From positions 4,936,608 through 5,000,607 of the forward strand of contig NZ_CP025096.1 in assembly GCF_002831565.1 (NCBI RefSeq): a DNA stretch of 64,000 nucleotides. Reading direction: 5' to 3'. The stretch is from Spirosoma pollinicola. GTDB taxonomy: Bacteria; Bacteroidota; Bacteroidia; Cytophagales; Spirosomataceae. Numbering within the stretch: the stretch's first letter is position 1; each line of letters starts with the position of its first letter. This document shows, one piece after another, positions 18,011 to 26,046 of this stretch. Under the pieces are notes generated by a model. It searched no databases. It was not told the origin of the DNA and worked only from the letters and a program-made list of their open reading frames with translations. The position numbers were made by a program, and so were the translations under genes.

Positions 18011-18874
18011 CTACTTACTGTGAGCGACCAATGCGGAAATGTAGTCCTGCAACGTAGTGGTCCCACGCATGGGTGCATCAGGTAGCTCGTAAGTCTGATC
18101 CAACGTAATGGCTGTCATGGCCGCCATCGACTCAGCAGCTGGCCTAGAAAAACCGGTCTGTTGTAAAGTGCTCACCCAGGCCTCACGCGGAGTTTCAACC
18201 GCTTTAACCTTTTTGCCCAGCGCATCGGCAAAGGCAGCTGCCACATCGGCTGACGAGTAGCGTTCCGGCCCTTCAACATAGTGTAAGCCGGTTTTTTCAA
18301 CCGATTCCTGTAAGAGACGAGCACCTACTGCCCCCAAATCCTGCGGGGCAGCCATTGGCAACTTAAAATTAGCTGGATACAGCGTGTGGACTTGACCCGC
18401 TTGCTGGGCTGTTGCCAGGGCCATATCCCAGTTACTCATGTAGTAAGCCGCTCGAACAATGCTGGTAGGAATGCCGGTTTGAACTAAACCCTGTTCCAAC
18501 TCATAGAGCACTCCCAAATCGCCCATCTGGTAGCCAGGCTGCGCACCGTACGTTGATTCAACGACGATCTTTTCAATGCCCGAGTCCGGTAAAGCCGCCA
18601 GAATCGATTGGACACTTTTGCGTTCTTCCTGGGCCGTGTCGGTGGTGATCGGGGCGGGCGGATTGAGCACGAACAGACGCTTGCCCCGCTTAAAGACCGT
18701 CCGTAACTGGTTGGCGTCATGCACGTCCGCTATAGCGACGGTTGCTCCTTTCTGCTGCCACTCTTCCTTTTTCAGGGCATCGTGGGTAATAACGGTGACT
18801 TCCTCACCTTGGTCCAATAATGATTGAGCTACTGCCGATCCGACATGGCCAGTAGCACCCAGTATGATGTACAT
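18011..18874 (-). CDS. NmrA-like NAD(P)-binding oxidoreductase
   Basis: 287 residues. The N-terminal Rossmann motif GATGHVGSAVAQSLLDQGEE marks an atypical short-chain dehydrogenase of the NmrA/quinone-oxidoreductase-2 type. The substrate-facing parts (VRAAYYMSNWDMALA; GLHYVEGPERYSSADVAAAF) match that group. It lacks a YxxxK catalytic pair at the usual SDR position, as is normal for NmrA-like proteins, which may act as redox sensors or quinone reductases. It lies 109 bp downstream of a WYL regulator on the same strand, which probably controls it. Confidence 0.85.
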   Translation of the reverse strand: MYIILGATGHVGSAVAQSLLDQGEEVTVITHDALKKEEWQQKGATVAIADVHDANQLRTVFKRGKRLFVLNPPAPITTDTAQEERKSVQSILAALPDSGIEKIVVESTYGAQPGYQMGDLGVLYELEQGLVQTGIPTSIVRAAYYMSNWDMALATAQQAGQVHTLYPANFKLPMAAPQDLGAVGARLLQESVEKTGLHYVEGPERYSSADVAAAFADALGKKVKAVETPREAWVSTLQQTGFSRPAAESMAAMTAITLDQTYELPDAPMRGTTTLQDYISALVAHSK

Positions 18875-18983
18875 AATGTTCTTAAGTTTAACGAGCTGAG
18901 TGATGAACGACAGCGATTACTACTGGCTGTCCCGTCAAAATTAGGGTGGCCCTGCGACAAGGGTATGTCAGGGGTAGCTAACT

Positions 18984-19676
18984 TTATTCACTCAAGCTCT
19001 CGAAATACTGCTTCAAGGTGAGTGGATGCGGAACGAATGTCTCATCTAGCACTTCAAGCTGCTCGATGCGGTCGAGCCTAAAGATGCGATAGGCACCGCG
19101 CAGCCCACACCAAGCCACCAGCAACCAGTTTTCTTGGGTGCTCATCAGTAAGGCGAAAGGTTCCAGCGTTCGACAGGTCAATTCTTCTGAAGCGGCCCGG
19201 TAGTCGATGCGTACCCGATGGAAGCTGGTCAGCGCATTTTGTAGGGTAGCTAGGTAGCGGCTCTCGGGCTGGTCGTTGACATATACCTTCAAGCGAGAAG
19301 CCAGAAAATTAGCCTTCTCTTGGGTAGGGCTTCGTAAGACGGCCTTGAGCTTGATCATAGCCTGACTGTAGGCCTGCGCTAAAGAAGTGTCTTGCTGGGC
19401 CTGGACCAATTGCTCCACCGTAATGAGGGCATTAGCCTCTGTCTGAGTGAAGGAAACAGGTGGTAGTCGGTAGCCTTCAACTAGCGCATAACCTCTACCT
19501 TCTTCAGTCAGGATAGGTATTCCGGCGCTTTCCAGGGTTTTGATGTCGCGGTAAATGGTGCGGACGCTGACGGCAAACCGGCTAGCCAGTTCCGTTGCCG
19601 TAATTAGTTGTTTAGTTTGTAGAATGGTTTGGATAGCCACTAAGCGGGAAAGTCGTTTTGTTTCGGCATCAACCAT
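18984..19676 (-). CDS. HTH/WYL-domain transcriptional regulator
   Basis: 230 residues. The N-terminal DeoR/HTH_11 winged helix (LIVATELASRFAVSVRTIYRD region; AGIPILTEEGRGYALVEGYR) is followed by a WYL domain (FHRVRIDYRAASEELTCRTL; EPFALLMSTQENWLLVAWC), the layout of YafY-type regulators. WYL domains often sense nucleic acid or nucleotide ligands. It is just upstream of, and co-directional with, the NmrA-like reductase, an association frequent for this kind of regulator. Confident as a family call; the signal is unknown. Confidence 0.88.
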   Translation of the reverse strand: MVDAETKRLSRLVAIQTILQTKQLITATELASRFAVSVRTIYRDIKTLESAGIPILTEEGRGYALVEGYRLPPVSFTQTEANALITVEQLVQAQQDTSLAQAYSQAMIKLKAVLRSPTQEKANFLASRLKVYVNDQPESRYLATLQNALTSFHRVRIDYRAASEELTCRTLEPFALLMSTQENWLLVAWCGLRGAYRIFRLDRIEQLEVLDETFVPHPLTLKQYFESLSE

Positions 19677-19853
19677 AATTAATGATCAGTTCATAACAGG
19701 CTAAAATTACGAAACGAAAACTATCGTTTATCGCTGGACTACACTCATATATAATGTTTGCTCGTATCAAGCTGAGAGGGTTTTATGGAACAATCCCTTT
19801 TAGGTTGGCAGTCGATGATTTCAAAATCTGTCCAATTCAATCCATAGCATACG

Positions 19854-19893
19854 AACACAAAAACACGCCCGGCTGTGAGCGTGTTTTTGTGTT
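19854..19893 (-). terminator. intrinsic terminator after the CHRD gene
   Basis: A perfect 15-bp stem, AACACAAAAACACGC, pairs with GCGTGTTTTTGTGTT around a 10-base loop. It lies 33 bp past the stop of the CHRD gene at 19926. The stem itself carries the A/T tracts needed for termination in either direction. Confidence 0.8.
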
Positions 19894-19925
19894 GTCTTCA
19901 GGTAGCGACTTTGTATGATCTAGCT

Positions 19926-20414
19926 TTATTGCCGGGTTACATTGCCCCGAATAGCGCCCGACGGGAATTGAGTAGAGTGGATGTTGGCATAATAAAACCC
20001 ATTTTTCATACTATCAACCCGCGCTTGACTCGGCAGAGTTGCCGTGCCTACGATGGGCGAAGTCAGGGAGGGAAACGGAATTTCCGGCGTCGGGTTCGCG
20101 CCGTTTACGCCCGCCGCATCGCCCGGGATAACCCGGTGAAGATGGCCAGCGGTAACCGTCGATGAAGTCGGAAACCCCGAGTAGGTAACGGTATAACTCA
20201 GTACGCGGGTCGATTCGTTGAGCGATCCCATGAACGTACCCGTAGCGGGTGATGTCGTGGAGGTTGGCTTCTCGTTAGCGCCATTGAGTGTGGCCATGAA
20301 GTTGGTCGTCGTGATGGCCGTGACTGGATTATCATCCTTTTTACAGGCTGTCATCGTTAGGCCAACAGCCAGAAGGGCTACGGTTGATAAGGCAACTGAT
20401 TTCATTGGTTTCAT
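19926..20414 (-). CDS. CHRD-domain lipoprotein
   Basis: 162 residues. Signal peptide with lipobox LTMTAC, Cys24, so probably anchored at the cell surface or periplasm. The rest is a CHRD domain (TTNFMATLNGANEKPTSTTS; SYTVTYSGFPTSSTVTAGHL, then IHSTQFPSGAIRGNV), a beta fold with the conserved H-x-H and G-x-I-R-G elements. CHRD proteins in bacteria have unknown roles, possibly adhesion or matrix-related. A perfect 23-bp hairpin lies 34 bp upstream of the start and a strong terminator lies downstream, so it appears to be its own transcription unit. Confidence 0.85.
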   Translation of the reverse strand: MKPMKSVALSTVALLAVGLTMTACKKDDNPVTAITTTNFMATLNGANEKPTSTTSPATGTFMGSLNESTRVLSYTVTYSGFPTSSTVTAGHLHRVIPGDAAGVNGANPTPEIPFPSLTSPIVGTATLPSQARVDSMKNGFYYANIHSTQFPSGAIRGNVTRQ

Positions 20415-20447
20415 AATTTTTTTTGATCGTTGAGTTAACCGAATCCG

Positions 20448-20497
20448 GCTTATTAATGGCAGGAAGACTTACGGAAGTCTTCCTGCCATTAATAAGC
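20448..20497. repeat. perfect 23-bp hairpin upstream of the CHRD gene
   Basis: The arms are 20448-20470 and 20475-20497, exact inverses starting GCTTATTAATGGCAGGAAGA, around a 4-base loop ACGG. There is no T-run on either side, and it is longer than most intrinsic terminators. It lies 34 bp upstream of the CHRD start codon. It could be a cruciform, a regulatory stem-loop in the leader, or a terminator for upstream transcription. Confidence 0.85.
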
Positions 20498-20553
20498 CCT
20501 TTGGGATGTGTTTTGTTAGACGGACTGAGCATATTGGGGTAGTTAACATAGTT

Positions 20554-20668
20554 GGGTCGCTTTGCCGTTTCGGTGTTACCCTCCCCTTGCCGCCTATCCC
20601 CACTTTTGGTGGTTTCAGACGAACGACCGGGCTGCCGGAGCAGTCACACCGAAACGGCAAAGCGACCC
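20554..20668. repeat. 23-bp inverted repeats flanking 69 bp
   Basis: Exact inverted arms at 20554-20576 and 20646-20668 (GGGTCGCTTTGCCGTTTCGG plus 3 bases). The flanks hint at further pairing (AACAT on both sides). The 69-bp core has no coding sign. It resembles a very small non-autonomous mobile element or a structured RNA rather than a terminator. It lies in the 575-bp gap between the CHRD and VOC genes, which holds no gene. Confidence 0.8.
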
Positions 20669-20694
20669 GATGTTAGGTTATCGTAAAACAAAAT

Positions 20695-20750
20695 ACACAA
20701 CAAAAAAGCAGACCAACAGGGTCAGTCTGCTTTCCGTATCTATCCACACC
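20695..20750 (-). terminator. terminator-like hairpin, copy A
   Basis: On the minus strand AAAGCAGAC pairs with GGTCTGCTTT, followed by T6, an intrinsic terminator in the right orientation for the VOC gene ending at 20990. The 56-bp unit, starting GGTGTGGATAGA on that strand, recurs as an inverted copy at 21861-21916 with 8 differences. Confidence 0.7.
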
Positions 20751-20989
20751 AATAGAGTATTGTTAAATCCTCTTTGATAGGTAGTTAAGCAATTATTTAA
20801 CTTATTTATTACCAGTTAGATTAACATAATTACCAAGTTGTCAAAGGGTTACCCCTTTTTCCACCCGTCCCTGATCTTGCAATCATTTAAGGTGAACGAA
20901 TCGCACAACTAAGATTATGTTAGTCGATTTAACTTGGATTGCTGTATTTACCTCGACAGAACTAATCTTAAACTTGTCCTGTCAGCAGC

Positions 20990-21382
20990 TTAATTTGTTC
21001 GATGCAGAAACTCATAACCATTCCCACAGGGATCTTCAAAGTAAACCGAATAGTAGGTAGGACTAATTGGAAACAAACCTGGTCCAGCCGTGACGGTACC
21101 GCCTGCTTCTTTGACTAAAGCAGCTATCTGATTCACCTCCTCTTGATTCTCAGCCCAAAAGCCCACCAAATTTTTATTCGGCTGATGAGCCTTATCCTCG
21201 GTAATGGCAAAGTAAGCCGCACTTGGAAGCTCACCTTGTGTGGCAAATACCTTCCATTTTGGCGAATCATATCGATTGGTGAAACCCAGTTGAGGCAGTA
21301 GCTTCTCGTAAAATGGGAGTGTCTTTTCAAAGCTAGTCACATAAAGGTCAATGTGGCTAAATGGATTTGGCTTGAGAGTCAT
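20990..21382 (-). CDS. VOC-family (glyoxalase/dioxygenase fold) protein
   Basis: 130 residues, one vicinal-oxygen-chelate module. The N-terminal HIDLYVTSFEKTLPFYEKLL holds the metal His. The C-terminal VYFEDPCGNGYEFLH carries the usual D-P-x-G-N-x-x-E signature with the metal Glu. Single-module members include glyoxalase I-like, antibiotic-resistance and dioxygenase enzymes; nothing here points to one. It is followed by a terminator-like hairpin and sits between two inverted copies of that hairpin, which are its only distinctive context. Confidence 0.85.
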   Translation of the reverse strand: MTLKPNPFSHIDLYVTSFEKTLPFYEKLLPQLGFTNRYDSPKWKVFATQGELPSAAYFAITEDKAHQPNKNLVGFWAENQEEVNQIAALVKEAGGTVTAGPGLFPISPTYYSVYFEDPCGNGYEFLHRTN

Positions 21383-21435
21383 AACAAGTCGATTTTTGCT
21401 GTTGTATAAGTAAACATTATGCTAAACAGAAGTAA

Positions 21436-21669
21436 TTACGAGGCTAAAAAATAGAGAGATAAAGTCGTGTTAGTATATTCATATTTGAGTATTCGATTCA
21501 GATTATACCAAGAGTGGTCAACCTCAATAAATTCGTGACTAAAGACCCAACTGGAGCTTTCACTATACAACTTTTCCGAATCGAATCTATAAATCTGAAC
21601 TAATGTAATCTGCTTGAGCTGGATTAACTCTTGTAGATTACTGGCTAGCACCTCACCTGGTGTTATCAT
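21436..21669 (-). CDS. small hypothetical protein
   Basis: A 77-residue open frame (MITPGEVLASNLQELIQLKQ; SWYNLNRILKYEYTNTTLS) with ordinary composition and no recognised domain, signal peptide or membrane segment. It lies 54 bp upstream of the VOC gene in the same direction and could be co-transcribed. Support is only an open frame in a plausible place, so it may not be real. Confidence 0.35.
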   Translation of the reverse strand: MITPGEVLASNLQELIQLKQITLVQIYRFDSEKLYSESSSWVFSHEFIEVDHSWYNLNRILKYEYTNTTLSLYFLAS

Positions 21670-21860
21670 GCGAGCGATTTAAGCAGGTGTTGATTTCATT
21701 AAACAGATGTTTCTGGTTGACTATTAGATTAAACCAGTTTTCTGCTGTGTAATCACCTTATGTTATATACTCAGTAAAAATACTCAGTTAAGCCCTATCA
21801 AGAAGCATATGTTACTGTAGTTTTATTTATATTCGAAAATCAAAGGAGCAAGTCTCCTAT

Positions 21861-21916
21861 GGTGTGGATAGAAGCGGAAAGCAGGCTAGCAATGTTAGTC
21901 TGCTTTTTTGTTGTGT
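21861..21916 (+). terminator. terminator-like hairpin, copy B (inverted)
   Basis: Inverted copy of 20695-20750 (48 of 56 bases the same, differences clustered in loop and paired positions). The plus strand reads AAAGCAGGCT...AGTCTGCTTTTTT, a stem plus T-run. No plus-strand gene lies upstream of it, so its role as a terminator is unclear. Confidence 0.55.
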
Positions 21917-22039
21917 AATCTACGTTATGTTCACCTAGACGAAAAGTTTAACAAATCTGGAGTTCTGTTAAACAACTAAGTTAGGTGCTTTCTCCTGAAT
22001 TTATCGTTTATGAAAGAAGAGTTTTACAGCCGAGTGATG

Positions 22040-22076
22040 GCGGTGGCCGACTGCTAATTTGACAGTCGGCCACCGC
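22040..22076. repeat. 14-bp perfect hairpin
   Basis: GCGGTGGCCGACTG (22040-22053) pairs with CAGTCGGCCACCGC (22063-22076) around a 9-base loop. There is no T-run. It lies in the gap downstream of the MarR gene that ends at 22375 and may mark the 3' end of its transcript. Confidence 0.7.
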
Positions 22077-22128
22077 TACCACCTTTTCAGGTTTATCCCC
22101 TGTTCCCAGATACATAGCCTTACGGTAC

Positions 22129-22204
22129 CGTTTCTTTAAACGCCCTATTAAAGAAGCAGATACATGAAGGCCGCTTCGTCTCAGGGAGGAGCGTTTTCGT
22201 GAGA
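22129..22204 (-). repeat. 72-bp intergenic repeat, reverse copy
   Basis: One of the best-preserved members. On the minus strand it reads CGAAAACGCTCC, CCTGAGACGAAG, TTCATGTATCTGCTTC, then AGGGCGTTTAAAGAAACG. It lies 171 bp beyond the stop of the MarR gene. Confidence 0.8.
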
Positions 22205-22374
22205 TGGATAAAGTTTAAAAAAATAAGACGCCCTAATCTAATAATAGGAGGGCTGAATGAAAGCGCTATACAGCCCCTCGCCTAGCCAACGATTAAGGAG
22301 CCATATACAATAGTGAACCCCATTGATTAAGAGCTATATGATTCGTTGGCTAAATACTCTTCAATCAATCCCTA

Positions 22375-23001
22375 CTAAGGATTGCCCATCAGTTGGTTGT
22401 ACAGGCTCTCAAATTCTTTTGTTTTTAACTCCGGCATGACCTGCGTATGGCGCTGCTCAACGGGCTTCAGCAGTGACTCAGCCAGTTCTAGGGTATCATC
22501 TCCTACTGGATGGAAGAGCATCTCTGCCGCTTTTGCTGCGTACAGATAGGCTTTCTCTAACGCCTGTCGGCCTGTAGGGGTTAATTGAATGAGTTTGGCC
22601 CGCTTGTCCCTTGGATCGGCCCGTTCACTGATAAAGTTGCTGGCCAGCAATCGATTGATGGCTTCCATACCCGTGGTGTACTCCGCAAAAAGATAATTGA
22701 TCAACTCCGTTTTACGGACTTCACCCAAATAGCTTAACCCATTCAAATAATAGAAACTGTCGGCCGAGGGTAAACTGGTTTGAGTCATGGCCGCTCGGTG
22801 GTAGAAGCTATAAGCGCTGGAGATACGCCCTAGGGTTCGCAGCAGATTACCCTGCTGCTGACTACGGGTTAAATCAGGCTTTGACTCGGGTTGCTGTTTT
22901 TGCGCTAAATAATACCGACAAAAGTGTTCAATGGGCTGATGGGGGAATTGCTGATCGTATTCCGCCCAAGCCGATACAAGATTAACTACTGGATTAGCCA
23001 T
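22375..23001 (-). CDS. MarR-family transcriptional regulator
   Basis: 208 residues. The central winged helix is recognisable (LSYLGEVRKTELINYLFAEY; TTGMEAINRLLASNFISERA; DPRDKRAKLIQLTPTGRQAL with the D-x-R wing motif). A ~60-residue N-terminal extension (AWAEYDQQFPHQPIEHFCRY) is shared in layout with the second MarR protein at 55311-55934, so the two are paralogues. It is divergent from the glycosidase-like gene at 23113. The 111-bp gap holds a 20-bp dyad, which it probably binds to control both genes (inference). Confidence 0.87.
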   Translation of the reverse strand: MANPVVNLVSAWAEYDQQFPHQPIEHFCRYYLAQKQQPESKPDLTRSQQQGNLLRTLGRISSAYSFYHRAAMTQTSLPSADSFYYLNGLSYLGEVRKTELINYLFAEYTTGMEAINRLLASNFISERADPRDKRAKLIQLTPTGRQALEKAYLYAAKAAEMLFHPVGDDTLELAESLLKPVEQRHTQVMPELKTKEFESLYNQLMGNP

Positions 23002-23057
23002 TGCCTAATATATCGCATTCGATGTAAATAAGGGTAAAAAACATTCACAAAGTCCCT

Positions 23058-23112
23058 ATTTGTATCTTTATGGATGTATATTTGATTAATTAACATCCGA
23101 AAAGATACAAAT
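23058..23112. promoter_or_regulatory. 20-bp dyad abutting a start codon, candidate MarR operator
   Basis: The left arm ATTTGTATCTTTATGGATGT (23058-23077) and right arm ACATCCGAAAAGATACAAAT (23093-23112) are inverse repeats matching at 18 of 20 positions around a 15-base AT-rich loop. The right arm ends on the base just before the ATG at 23113. A bound repressor, or the RNA hairpin itself, would block translation or transcription of the downstream gene. Confidence 0.7.
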
Positions 23113-24120
23113 ATGACAGGCGAAGCAAAAAATTTACCACCAATGATATTTGGTATTTATCCCGGTGGTGTAGCTGGTGCACCAGGGAATACAGGAACCG
23201 TGGCTGACTTTGCTGTGGGTAAAGCCGACAATCCAATCCAGATCCGTCGGGCACTCGCGCAATTGCAGGGATCGACTTCGCTGTTTATCATCCGAAGTTA
23301 CGTGCACTATATAGGCCAAGGTATCATCGAAGTTAGTAGCTCCATCGTTGATCAACTGGATCAATATAGGGGACCATGCCAGCAAGTTGATTTAGTGGTT
23401 GGCTACCATGCTGATTCGTATGTTAAGCAGGATTGGCAACAGGGGCTTAGCCAGCTATTCGATCAGTACGGCCCCCTCCTGCATAGTTTACAGATCGCCG
23501 AAGAACCCAACTTATATCATTTCCCGGGCGATGGCGTGTTTCCTCAAATTAGTCAAGTAATCGTAGACGGCGTCAAATGGGCCAAGCAAGAAGCCCTCAA
23601 ACGGAACTTAACGGTCAAGATTGGTTTCAATACCTTACCCAGCTTTGCCGAGACTGATCCGTTCTGGAATTCGCTTAAAGAGTTAGTTGATGCGTCCTTT
23701 CTAGCGTCTTTGGATTACGTAGGGTTAGATTTCTTTCCGGATGTGTTTAGGCCGGTTGCGGAGGATGGTCAGCCTATGGACTTACGCCAATCCGTTCAAG
23801 CGGTACTAACTCACTTACGGGAGTCTACTCTGAAGAAAGCAAACATTCCTTTTAACGTTCCTATTCATATCGCTGAACACGGTTGGGCTACAGGCCCCGA
23901 TCGCAGTTATGAACGGCAGGCTCAGGTATTAGAAATCGTCATTCGAAGTATCTATGAATTGAGGCAAACCTTGCATATTACTCACTATGAGTTGTTTGCG
24001 CTTCGCGATGCGGATAGTTCGAATCCCGGTCTGTTCCACCAATTTGGACTTCTGCGGGATGATTACTCACCGAAACCTGGGTTTTTAACCTACCAACGGT
24101 TGATTAACGAATTTGGTTAG
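23113..24120 (+). CDS. TIM-barrel glycoside hydrolase-like protein
   Basis: 335 residues with no signal peptide, hence cytoplasmic. The pattern is of a (beta/alpha)8 glycosidase: beta-4 end LHSLQIAEEPNLYHFPGDG with a Glu in the acid/base position (AEEPN), then YVGLDFFPDVFRPV and a late Glu in VPIHIAEHGWATGPDRSYER typical of a nucleophile. I cannot assign a GH family. It starts directly at the end of a 20-bp dyad and is divergent from a MarR regulator, so it is probably induced by a small molecule the regulator senses. A catalytically different barrel protein is possible. Confidence 0.65.
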   Translation: MTGEAKNLPPMIFGIYPGGVAGAPGNTGTVADFAVGKADNPIQIRRALAQLQGSTSLFIIRSYVHYIGQGIIEVSSSIVDQLDQYRGPCQQVDLVVGYHADSYVKQDWQQGLSQLFDQYGPLLHSLQIAEEPNLYHFPGDGVFPQISQVIVDGVKWAKQEALKRNLTVKIGFNTLPSFAETDPFWNSLKELVDASFLASLDYVGLDFFPDVFRPVAEDGQPMDLRQSVQAVLTHLRESTLKKANIPFNVPIHIAEHGWATGPDRSYERQAQVLEIVIRSIYELRQTLHITHYELFALRDADSSNPGLFHQFGLLRDDYSPKPGFLTYQRLINEFG

Positions 24121-25188
24121 TAGCCTTTCAATAGGTAGAACAGCCATCGAAAGCGGTTCCATAGCATCAAAACTGCTTTTGATGGCTTTAAAAAGAAATG
24201 AATTCCTGGCCATTTGCACACTCAACTTGTTCATAGTATTTGCCTTGACTAGATTATATCATTCACTCTATGTTGGAAGTTGCCACCTTTAAGCTTCATT
24301 GATCATCTCAAAAATCGCCCGTTTTTCTGAGATAACCTGTTCAGGATAATAAGGATGTTCTTAGAAAATGGTTGCTGTCCGCCCGGCGGCCCGGTTAAAT
24401 TGCCATTCGCTCCGGCGACCCGGTCATTAATCAACCGCAGCCGCGGACGGTCGCAACGGCGGCCCGTGCCTTATTTTGTTTTATGAGATGAGTTTGTAAA
24501 ACAATTGGGAAGAGGTTATAGCCAAGCAAATTTTGATGGATATCATTCATGTGTTAAGCTAGCCAAGTTTATTTCTGGCTCATAGGAATCATACAATTAA
24601 ATATTATCCTAAATATCTCGAATGTGTGTTTTCGTTATCTATAAAAAGTGCAAAAATAGTTTTTTGAGCTTTCGTTCATGAAAACCCTTCGTTGATTGTA
24701 CAATCAGTTTAACTATCTGTATATTGGCCTGCTACTGCGACTTTGAATCGATCAAGTAGTTTTAACGCTTTGTGTCGTAAATCTTGCTTGCTTAGTGTCG
24801 CCAGCTATACCGAATAATAGAACCACGATACTGATTCATTGAATTAGCTAACTGAGTCTTCTTGCTTGGCAAACAGCTCATGCCAGTTCATAGAGGGCCA
24901 GGCCGGTGAATGACGATTTCGGCGTTTCCCTAACCGGTGTTTAAGCCCGGCTTGCCCAAGCCACCTCCGTGCAAGGGGCCACCCTGTGGCCCAATCCGTT
25001 TCGATAAACAATGCACAACAACCCGTTTCATAAATAATAAGAAGACAAATTTGTTCACCGTTACACAAAGACTTCTTTGTGTAAATTGGTGAATCCTCTT
25101 TATTTTGTAAGTTGCCATCGGTTTACCACCCGTCGTACTTTACGACGTACCCAAACCTGTACATCGACGCTTGTTCACGTTTGTCCCT
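24121..25188. other. 1.07-kb gap without a convincing gene
   Basis: AT-rich sequence apart from a GC-rich stretch at 24373-24475 that contains an imperfect dyad (GTTGCTGTCCGC near 24373, GCGGACGGTCGCAAC near 24444). A small CGTCGTA...TACGACG stem lies near 25132. I see no coding frame that looks real, and no copy of the 72-bp repeat. Confidence 0.5.
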
Positions 25189-25974
25189 ATGCCCTCTTCC
25201 CAATCATCGAGCCTGACCTTACCCGCCTTGCTCAGCTGGTATCGTGAGCTGACCAGGGACTCGCTTCCGGTGGGTGGTCACAACGGGTTGATTCACGTCT
25301 ATCACTCGGCCGCTATTGACGGATGCAGTCTGACACTTGCCGAAAGTCTGGTCTTGCTGGAGAATGGCGAAACCACCGACACTAAACCCGCCCCCCATCA
25401 TTGGATGCTGCTCGATTATCAGCAAGCCCAGCAACAGATGCTGGCCTGGGCCGCCGACCGGGAACCCTTGAACCGCGCCCGGCTTCAATCCATTGGCGCA
25501 ACTCTGATGCGCCGGACGGGTGGGCCCCTGCATACATTACTGGGAAGTTATGATTCCAGCCAGGGCGAATTCCGGCTGGCCAGCCCCATGACGGCCCAGC
25601 GTAAGTTAATCGACGCGCAAAAGCTACCCGCCGCCGTGGATAAACTGCTCAAGCAGCTGAATACAAACCTGGCCACCCCGAAAACCATGCGACAGCTTTA
25701 TGATCTTTCCTTTCAGGCGCATTACGACCTGCTCTGTCTGCAGCCCTTTGGGGAAGGAAATGGCCGGGTGGCTCGCCTGCTCATGAATTACGTACAGCAC
25801 TACCACAAACTACCCATGAGTTTAGTGCACGCCGTTGATCGTCAGGCTTACCGGCGGGCTTTAGATCAACCTCCCGCGCCGTCCTTCGACCCGCCCATCC
25901 TAGACTTCCTGTATACCCAACTCATCACCTATTTACAGACGGAGTGTGAACGCATCACCCAGGAACCGTTTTAA
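25189..25974 (+). CDS. Fic-domain protein lacking the catalytic His
   Basis: 261 residues from ATG 25189 (an upstream in-frame TTG at 25171 is less likely). Fic enzymes transfer AMP or other groups to proteins using the motif HPFxxGNGRxxR. Here it reads LQPFGEGNGRVARLL, with Gln (about residue 185, codon CAG) where the catalytic His should be. The N-terminal inhibitory motif (S/T)xxxE(G/N) also appears altered: SAAIDGCSLTLAE, with Asp for Glu and Cys for Asn. The fold otherwise looks complete (MRQLYDLSFQAHYDLLCL). It is followed after 72 bp by a tyrosine recombinase. It may be an inactive or repurposed Fic protein. Confidence 0.85.
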   Translation: MPSSQSSSLTLPALLSWYRELTRDSLPVGGHNGLIHVYHSAAIDGCSLTLAESLVLLENGETTDTKPAPHHWMLLDYQQAQQQMLAWAADREPLNRARLQSIGATLMRRTGGPLHTLLGSYDSSQGEFRLASPMTAQRKLIDAQKLPAAVDKLLKQLNTNLATPKTMRQLYDLSFQAHYDLLCLQPFGEGNGRVARLLMNYVQHYHKLPMSLVHAVDRQAYRRALDQPPAPSFDPPILDFLYTQLITYLQTECERITQEPF

Positions 25975-26046
25975 CCCCGGTGGATAAGCCTGTCCCACCA
26001 AGGTGTCTGTACTTGACCTATTTAATGACTATTGACTACCACTGGA

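Larger units (their letters stand above)
21670..22374. other. 705-bp gap with hairpins and a dispersed repeat, no gene seen
   Basis: The gap holds a terminator-like 56-bp unit (21861-21916), a 14-bp hairpin (22040-22076) and a reverse copy of the 72-bp repeat (22129-22204). I see no coding frame in the rest. Confidence 0.6.

Noticed and set aside
20554..20680. Integron attC-like site
   Set aside because: GTTAGGT follows the right arm and fits one attC end, but the opposite end lacks the matching RYYYAAC, the arms pair perfectly without the usual bulges, and there is no integron integrase.
24373..24475. GC-rich dyad as a member of the 20.5 or 39.5 kb inverted repeats
   Set aside because: The arms are imperfect and share no sequence with the other two structures.
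24844..25068. Small minus-strand gene in the 24-25 kb gap
   Set aside because: Cys/Trp-rich, low-plausibility sequence with no family likeness; probably a chance open frame.
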